From the NCBI GenBank assembly GCA_019693395.1, contig JAAMXP010003241.1:1-19040 (forward strand): a stretch of 19,040 nucleotides of DNA, in the 5' to 3' direction. The DNA comes from Ettlia oleoabundans. Lineage: Eukaryota; Chlorophyta; Chlorophyceae; Chlamydomonadales. Within the stretch, counting starts at the first letter, position 1, and the number at the start of each line of letters is the position of its first letter. The notes beneath the pieces were generated by a model. The model was not told the DNA's origin, did not search any database, and saw only the letters and a list, made by a program, of their open reading frames with translations. The position numbers and the translations under genes were made by a program. Of the stretch, positions 13,823 to 19,040 are shown piece after piece.

Positions 13823-14962
13823 TTAGGCTGCCTGTTTGGTGGGCGCCCGGTGCTTCACATGCAGCTTCAGCTTGTGCCGCTTGCCCGTCGCCGCAAGCTT
13901 CCCAACAGCCCGCTGCCGCCACCAACTCCCAGCTGCAGCCAGGTTAATTTCCGCTGACCTGCAGGGTTGGGCATCAAGGCAGGCAGCAGCCTAGGTCACT
14001 TGGTAGATGCCATCAATAGCCGTGGTCGGCCCGCACGAAGTCCTGAGGATTAGCACGCGGGATGGATAAAATCGAGGCGCGCACAACACACCTGTTGCAC
14101 CATCAAGCTGCCGCTGCTGCTGCGCAGCTACCTGCAGGCTGCCAGCTACTGCTGAACACGCCGTAGAACCTGAGCACAGCTGGGCGAGCGCGGCTTCATC
14201 CACCCCTGCCTGTCGCAGCCTTTGCTGCAGCTCTGCTGCTATCGCGTGCTTCTGCTGCAGCTCTCGTTCATGTTGCTCCTGTGTTGCAGCAGCCGCGCCA
14301 GTGGGTGAATTGCCGTGGCTGCTATTGCTGCCGTTGTGGCCGTACAACTCAACTCTTAATTTGGCAAGCCGCGCTAGTAACAGCCTGCGAGGAGTGCTTC
14401 CTGCTATGTTGTGACTCAAGATTCATAGCTGCTATGGATGGTGCTAACCACAGGGAAGGCACAAGTCCCTCCGCCCACTGGGTGCAGTACGCAGTCGCTG
14501 GCTCAGCTGACTGGGCCGGCCGTACTCGATAACGGCCTGCACCCACCTGAGCTGCTCGCTGCGTTGCGCCTGATCCAGCAGCCGTGCATCCAGTGCGGCA
14601 TGGTCCGCCTGCTGCTGGTCGTCCAGCTCCGCGAGCCGCTGCAGAGCTGCATGCAACAGGGCCTGCAGTGAGGCGGCCTCAACCTGAGCACAGGTGGTGG
14701 CTTGCTCAGCTTCAAGGCGCTGCTCCTCGGCATGCGCCTGCTGCTGCTGCAGGATGTCTATGGTTGCGATCAAGCGCTTGACAGCGGTCTCGGGGCCTGC
14801 ATGGGAATTTTTTGCAAAAATTGGCAACGCTTGGCACTGCTTGGCACTGCTTGCGTAGGATTCTTTCGGCGTTGACTGACAGGCGGCATCAGGCGGCGCG
14901 GTGCCTGCGCAGGCACTTGCAGGGCGGTAGACCGCCTGAAACGCACTTGGCGCCTGCGGCAT
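13823..14962 (-). CDS. Unrecognised coiled-coil protein with basic C-terminal tail
   Basis: Not recognised as a named family. Best model (minus): 14547-14962, 14132-14384, 13823-13990, about 278 residues. Exons 1 and 2 join in phase through GTGGGT and CTCGCAG. They encode Gln/Glu/Ala/Leu-rich heptad-like stretches (from KRLIATIDILQQQQ to LLDQAQRSEQLR, then QEQHERELQQKHAIAAELQQR), typical of a coiled coil. The last exon, after a CCTAG acceptor that keeps phase 0, ends in a Lys/His/Arg-rich tail (KRHKLKLHVKHRAPTKQ) before TAA. A more usual CTGCAG acceptor 33 bases further in hits a stop in phase 0, so the last junction is the less certain one. The start is also uncertain: three 10-base repeats (14821-14850) sit in the putative first exon, and a good acceptor (ATGCAG, exon from 14796) offers a later boundary. 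A structural or nucleic-acid-binding role is only a guess. Confidence 0.55.
14821..14850. repeat. Three tandem copies of a 10-base unit
   Basis: TTGGCAACGC, TTGGCACTGC, TTGGCACTGC run head to tail. The unit length is not a multiple of three, which is unusual for real coding sequence. It suggests this part of the putative first exon of the coiled-coil gene may be intron or 5' UTR. Confidence 0.85.
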
Positions 14963-15245
14963 AGAGTCTCCAATGGCGTGGCAGTTTCGTGGGGGAGTGC
15001 AGGCGACTGGTGGGCTTTCAAGGCTGCGCGGCTCGGTCGCCGGGGGCGCTAGTGGCCGCTGCCGCTGCCATAACAGAAATTGGTTAACTATAACGCTGCA
15101 AAGCGGTGCTGAATAGGCCCAACAGGGGCGGCAAAGCCTGACTGGGGTTTCCGAATTGCGGGGTGGCTTCTGCGGGCACCCTGTCACTATATATGTGGAA
15201 TGATTGACAGTGCGGTCTACGCCCAGGAAGCGACCTTTTGGTTGC
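14963..15245. promoter_or_regulatory. Head-to-head intergenic region, probable shared promoter
   Basis: A 283-base gap separates the modelled start of the minus-strand coiled-coil gene from the start of the plus-strand RING-CH gene. A TATATAT element at 15188-15194 lies about 52 bases before the plus-strand ATG at 15246, a reasonable TATA-box position if the 5' UTR is short. If the coiled-coil gene starts differently, the gap changes. Confidence 0.45.
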
Positions 15246-18200
15246 ATGGGTGCCTGGGAAAGTGTGCCAAAGCCCTGGCGCGCTCTGGTTGATGCCGTGC
15301 AGCGATCGCCCAATTCACCATACTTGTTGGTCTTGGACTGCGTTCAGCACTGCGGCAGCCCGCTGACACGACAACCTCACTCTGGTTTCGGCGCTCCACT
15401 GCAGTGTCGCAGGTGCGAAACCCTGTGTTGCTCTGCGTGTCTCTTTACTGCAGCACGTCACTCAACGTCCCTGGATGGCTGCGAAGCTGTCGCAGGGAGA
15501 CCATGAAGGCTTGCTGGGAGGAGCAAGAGCAGGAGCAGGAGCAGGGCGCCTTTTGCTGCCGTATATGCTGGGAACACGAGTCCTCTGAGGCGAACCTGCT
15601 GTCGCCATGCAAGTGCACAGGTGCGGGTGCGGGCGCCCTCGCCCTGGATGTCCCCGCCTGCGCCAGACGCACGCAGCCTGTGTTCATCCAATGCCCCTAC
15701 CTTGTTTTAGCTCTAGTTTAATCCCCCTTGAATGCAGGCACACAAAAGCATGTGCACTTCAAATGCCTGCGTCGCTGGCAGGAAAACGTGCAGAAGCGCG
15801 ATCCCACAGATGGTGAGCCACCCGGTTAGCCGGTGCTGCCGGCCATGCCACATGCAGCCTGTAGTCCATACACATCCGTGGTGGGACACTGGACACCCTG
15901 ATGTCCTGCCGTAAAGATGTGTTTCAAGAGTCATCCTCAGCACCACCACCCCGGCCGCGCTAGCCCACCCTCACCTGCTCCTCTACTGCGCTTGTTGCCC
16001 CTGATCTTGACGCGCAGAGCGTGCATTCCGCTGCTCTGTGTGCCGCACACGGTTCTCGGTGCCGCCACCCCAGGCTCGCAGCAGCGGGTCCGTGGCGATT
16101 CAGGCGCTGCGTGGACTTGGCGGTGTTGTCTGCATCAGCCTGCTGGCATTCGGCCTATCAGGTACACACCATTGAACAGGCGGAAGCACCCAGGCTGCTA
16201 AGGAAACACACAGTGTATTCTCCCTTAGCAGTTTGTGCTAGCCGAAGGCTTTTGTTGCTTCCCCAACTGCCTGAGCAGGCATCCCTTTGGATGACAGTTG
16301 CATCTTGCTGCATCAGCCTGCATCTTGACCATTCCTCGTGCACTCCTCACCCTTCCCCTTGGCTTGATTGGGAGCGGCTCATAACAACCAGCTGGACGAA
16401 GCGCACAGGGTGCATTTGAAGCTCAGCAGCCTGCAGTCTTCCTATTCCCGCGATTGCTACCGCTCCCAGACTAAGCTCACAACACTGGGACCCACCTGGC
16501 TGCTGCCGACCTGCCCGTGCATGCAGGCCCCCCCTGGCCCCATCTGGCGCTGCTGGTGCTTCTACTGCTGGCCAGCCGCAGCCACTGGCTGCCTGGCATG
16601 GCCCTGCTCATGCTGTGCAGCATACTAGCCACCATGCACGCCCGCGGGCTGCGTGTCGTGGTGAAGGTGGATGGCGGCGGCAGGCTGGGCCTAGCCCTGA
16701 TTAGAAGAGGCGCTCCCATAGCGGGCATAGGACCAGGTGTGATGACTGCTATCTGCTCTGCTGCTAAGGCATCCGGCAAGCATCGACGGTAGCTGTGTCT
16801 CACAATCTTTTGCGCAGTTTCTTGCGCACTTCCTTTGGCTGTTGGCGGGCATGTAATCCTGACATTGCTGCTCCCACACTGCCGCTGCTCTTCACGTTGA
16901 AGCCATCACCCTCCCCATACAAATCCTGCCTGCAGGTGTGCTGCTGGTTGCATCCGAGGGGCTAGATCGGTCCATCTTCAGGCGCAGCGTGGTGCTGCTC
17001 ACGCAACACGGCAGGTGCAGTGGCAGCGGAACCAAATGCCGTGCAGTGGTATGCCTGACAGCTGCTTGACAGTGGTATGCCTGACAGCTTCCTGACAACT
17101 TTAATAGCTGTGAGTGTGTGCGTATCGCATGGCTGGGGCGTGTGCGACTTTTTATTGGGCAGAAAAGTTTTTCTTCGTTACCAGAGCAAATAAACAGTGG
17201 TTCTCAGTAGAGCGAGGATAGCCGCATGGCTTGGCTAGCTCTCCAGCTCCACACGCCTCTTTGCTAGCTGTGCTTGAACCATTCCTCCTCTTGCTGCTGG
17301 TGCTACTAATGTCCATGCAGGGGCGGCGCCCGGGGCGTGATCCTGAACCAGCCAATGGCCACCCCACCCGCCACTGGCGACACGCTGGCTGCCACCTCAG
17401 CTGCTGACGGTGACGAGCTGGTGACAGAGGAAAGCACCCACGACAGGCGCAGCAGCGGTAGCAGCCGAGGCCCGGCCAGCCGCCAGCGGCAGGCGCGCCG
17501 CGCAGCAGGGAGCAGCGGCGGCAGCAGTGGCAGCGCTGATGGGGGCGTGGTGCTCAAGCACTTCTTGGGAGGCCCTGTTGGGATGCCGGGTGGGTGGACC
17601 TGCTTGCTGCCTAATGCATGTTACATTTTGTGCGCTACTGCTGTGGTGCCGCCTGCTGCTGCTCCCTGTACTGCATTGGCGGAAGCTAAGCTGGCCCCAG
17701 GTATGAGCGTTTGTATGTTGCTACTGCCGCCGCTGCAGCCGCTGCTGCTCACTTTATTGCATGTAAATCATCATTGCTGTCCCCAAGTGTTGAGTGTTCT
17801 AACTGGGCGTCCCCTGGCACATCTGTCCGGGAGGCAGGCGCAAAGCCCTGCCTCCCTGACACCTAGCAGGCCTTGGGGCTGCACAGGTGTTTGTCATCTC
17901 CCGGTACTGCCTGCAGGCCTCACTGTACTGCCGCCTTGCTCACTGCTGTACCTTACCACTGCATGGCTCACTGCTGTGCTATATCCTTTCCCCTGCTTAC
18001 CGCCCCTTTTACAGGTGAAGGTGTGCATCACGAAGTGGTGGTGCTGCATTCGCTGGCACGTGTGGCGGGTGCTCGCCGCATCCTGCCACCCACAAACGAC
18101 TCCAACCCCAACAGTTCACATGACTCGGAGGCGAACTCTCAAGCCAGCACCTCAAGCTCTGACCCTAGCATGGACAGCAGCGACGGCGACTCCAGCCAGC

Positions 18201-18937
18201 CGTTTGCAAGCTTGCCTCTCTACGAGGGTGGTAGCATGTCTGAAGTTTTAGAGCGAGCGGCGGATGCTGCGGCGGCCGCCAGTGCGGCGGCGGGCCGTGT
18301 GCTCGCCCGCCGTGGTGGGCGGCTCAGGCGGGAGCAGGGCCAGGGCCATGTGCAGGCTGGCGACCTAGTCCCCGCTGTGCTGCTGTTCCACGGAGTGTGT
18401 GCCTGGGCTGAGGGGCAGTTGGAAGGTACGTCTGTCTCTTGCGATGGCTGCATGGAGGCGATTTTTCTGTTTTGTGGGCACTGCTTGCCTGTCGTGTTGC
18501 ACCACCTTGCCGCGCATTTTCATTCCTGGTGCCAGGGCTCCTCGCTTTTTGCTGACCTCTTTGCCCGTAAATGTATTGGCCGCAATTGCAATGTGAGTCG
18601 TTGGTATGATGGTACCTGCAGTTGCGGTGTCGACACATCCATGTAGCGCTCTCACCCTTCCCTTGTGCCTTGCCCTGCTGTTCGGCCTCCCCGCCTCGCC
18701 CCGCCTCTCCCCACCTCCCAAACAGCGTCCTTTGACAGCACTTCTCTTTGTGGTTGGAAACATGCTGGTAATTTACTTGGCGATATGCCTGTACATACTG
18801 CAGGCGAACTACACGCGGGGGCCTGGCGCTTTGCTGCCGACCCAGGCCAGCCGGGCATGCTGAGCCTGCTGCGCTTGCCGCCCGACCAGCTCTGGCAGGC
18901 TCTCTCCGTCAGCCCTCACTTGACCCGCGTGCAATGA
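15246..18937 (+). CDS. RING-CH finger / membrane segments / AlgH (UPF0301, DUF179) fusion protein, nine exons
   Basis: Exons: 15246-15412, 15454-15620, 15738-15812, 16018-16161, 16527-16736, 16936-17014, 17321-17589, 18015-18425, 18804-18937; 551 residues, all junctions GT-AG and in phase. Residues 91-145 form a complete RING-CH finger: C91-x2-C94-x13-C108-x-C110-x7-H118-x2-C121-x20-C142-x2-C145, the C4HC3 pattern of MARCH-type ubiquitin ligases. Hydrophobic segments follow (about 168-184 and 190-220). From about 247 the protein reads as AlgH/UPF0301: PGVLLVASEGLDRSIFRRS (254-272), GVILNQP (286-292), FLGGPVGMPG (362-371), VVVLHSL, LPLYEGGS (437-444), CAWAEGQLEGELHAGAW (about 499-515). Two Ser/Gly/Asp-rich inserts enlarge this domain. 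A membrane-anchored E3 ligase is inferred; AlgH-type domains have no settled biochemical role. The ATG at 15503 is a fallback start that still keeps the whole finger (479 residues). An acidic EQ repeat (about 78-86) precedes it. Confidence 0.88.
15413..15453 (+). other. Possible 41-base intron near the RING-CH gene start
   Basis: AG|GTGCGA at 15413 and a pyrimidine-rich TTTACTGCAG ending at 15453 would remove 41 bases and join the 55-codon segment from ATG 15246 to the RING-CH frame in phase. Without it, the upstream frame stops at a TGA near 15504-15506 and translation must start at ATG 15503. All other introns in the window are over 110 bases, so this one is unusually short. Confidence 0.5.
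17044..17089. repeat. Two 20-base direct repeats in an intron
   Basis: CAGTGGTATGCCTGACAGCT occurs at 17044-17063 and 17070-17089, six bases apart, in the intron 17015-17320 of the RING-CH/AlgH gene. A third partial copy of the CTGACA core follows. No coding effect. Confidence 0.9.
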
Positions 18938-19040
18938 ACGACTTGCAGCCATAGCTGCTGCTTGTGTACAATACGCTGCATTGGCAAGCCGCCAGATGTG
19001 GCTGTCACACATTGCTCAAAGCTGCCACACACCCGGCGCT
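18938..19040 (+). other. 3' flank of the RING-CH/AlgH gene
   Basis: About 100 bases after the TGA at 18935-18937. No TGTAA on the plus strand is present, so the 3' UTR probably continues past the window. No other feature is visible. Confidence 0.6.

Noticed and set aside
15355..15470. MYND zinc finger upstream of the RING-CH domain
   Set aside because: Cys and His spacing does not match MYND (C-x2-C for C-x3-C, and too long a gap from His to the last Cys), and a stop follows at once; kept only as an alternative in the findings.
17337..18251. Single open frame of 304 codons on the plus strand
   Set aside because: Only its first part (to 17589) is exon. The rest continues through an intron with a clear GTGGGT donor and TTTTACAG acceptor and then reads the next exon in the wrong frame.

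Overview
The window reads as nuclear DNA of a GC-rich, intron-dense eukaryote, most probably a chlorophyte green alga. That placement is an inference. It rests on short exons with introns of mostly 110-550 bases, acceptors that are almost always of the TGCAG type, Ala/Gln-rich proteins, TGTAA-type polyadenylation candidates, and the mix of protein families. There is no bacterial operon structure, and I saw no rRNA, tRNA, CRISPR array or transposon.

Five protein-coding genes can be rebuilt by joining exons whose reading phases match. From left to right: (1) a MATE-family multidrug/toxin-extrusion transporter on the minus strand (5028 down to 113; 12 exons, 518 residues seen, 3' end off the window); (2) a full 14-exon glutamine:fructose-6-phosphate aminotransferase (GFAT/GlmS type) on the minus strand (10576 to 6039; 713 residues), the entry enzyme of UDP-GlcNAc synthesis; (3) a small five-exon CENP-V/GFA-type zinc-fold protein on the minus strand (13304 to 11951; 167 residues); (4) a probable coiled-coil protein with a basic tail on the minus strand (about 14962 to 13823), not recognised; (5) on the plus strand, a nine-exon gene (15246 to 18937; 551 residues in the preferred model) joining an N-terminal RING-CH (MARCH-like) zinc finger, hydrophobic membrane segments and a C-terminal AlgH/UPF0301 (DUF179) domain.

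Genes 4 and 5 are head to head across a 283-base gap with a TATA-like element. Genes 1-4 run in the same direction. Gaps between genes are about 0.3-1.4 kb. The longest, 10577-11950, has no gene I can support. I see no shared pathway among the five genes, so this looks like ordinary alga-type gene neighbourhood.

The most notable observations are the RING-CH/membrane/AlgH fusion with enlarged low-complexity loops; the GFAT first exon, which carries only seven coding bases yet encodes the catalytic N-terminal cysteine; and a GC-AG intron in the CENP-V/GFA gene that is needed to keep the zinc motif. All exon boundaries were placed by eye from splice consensus, phase and family motifs; no transcript data were available.
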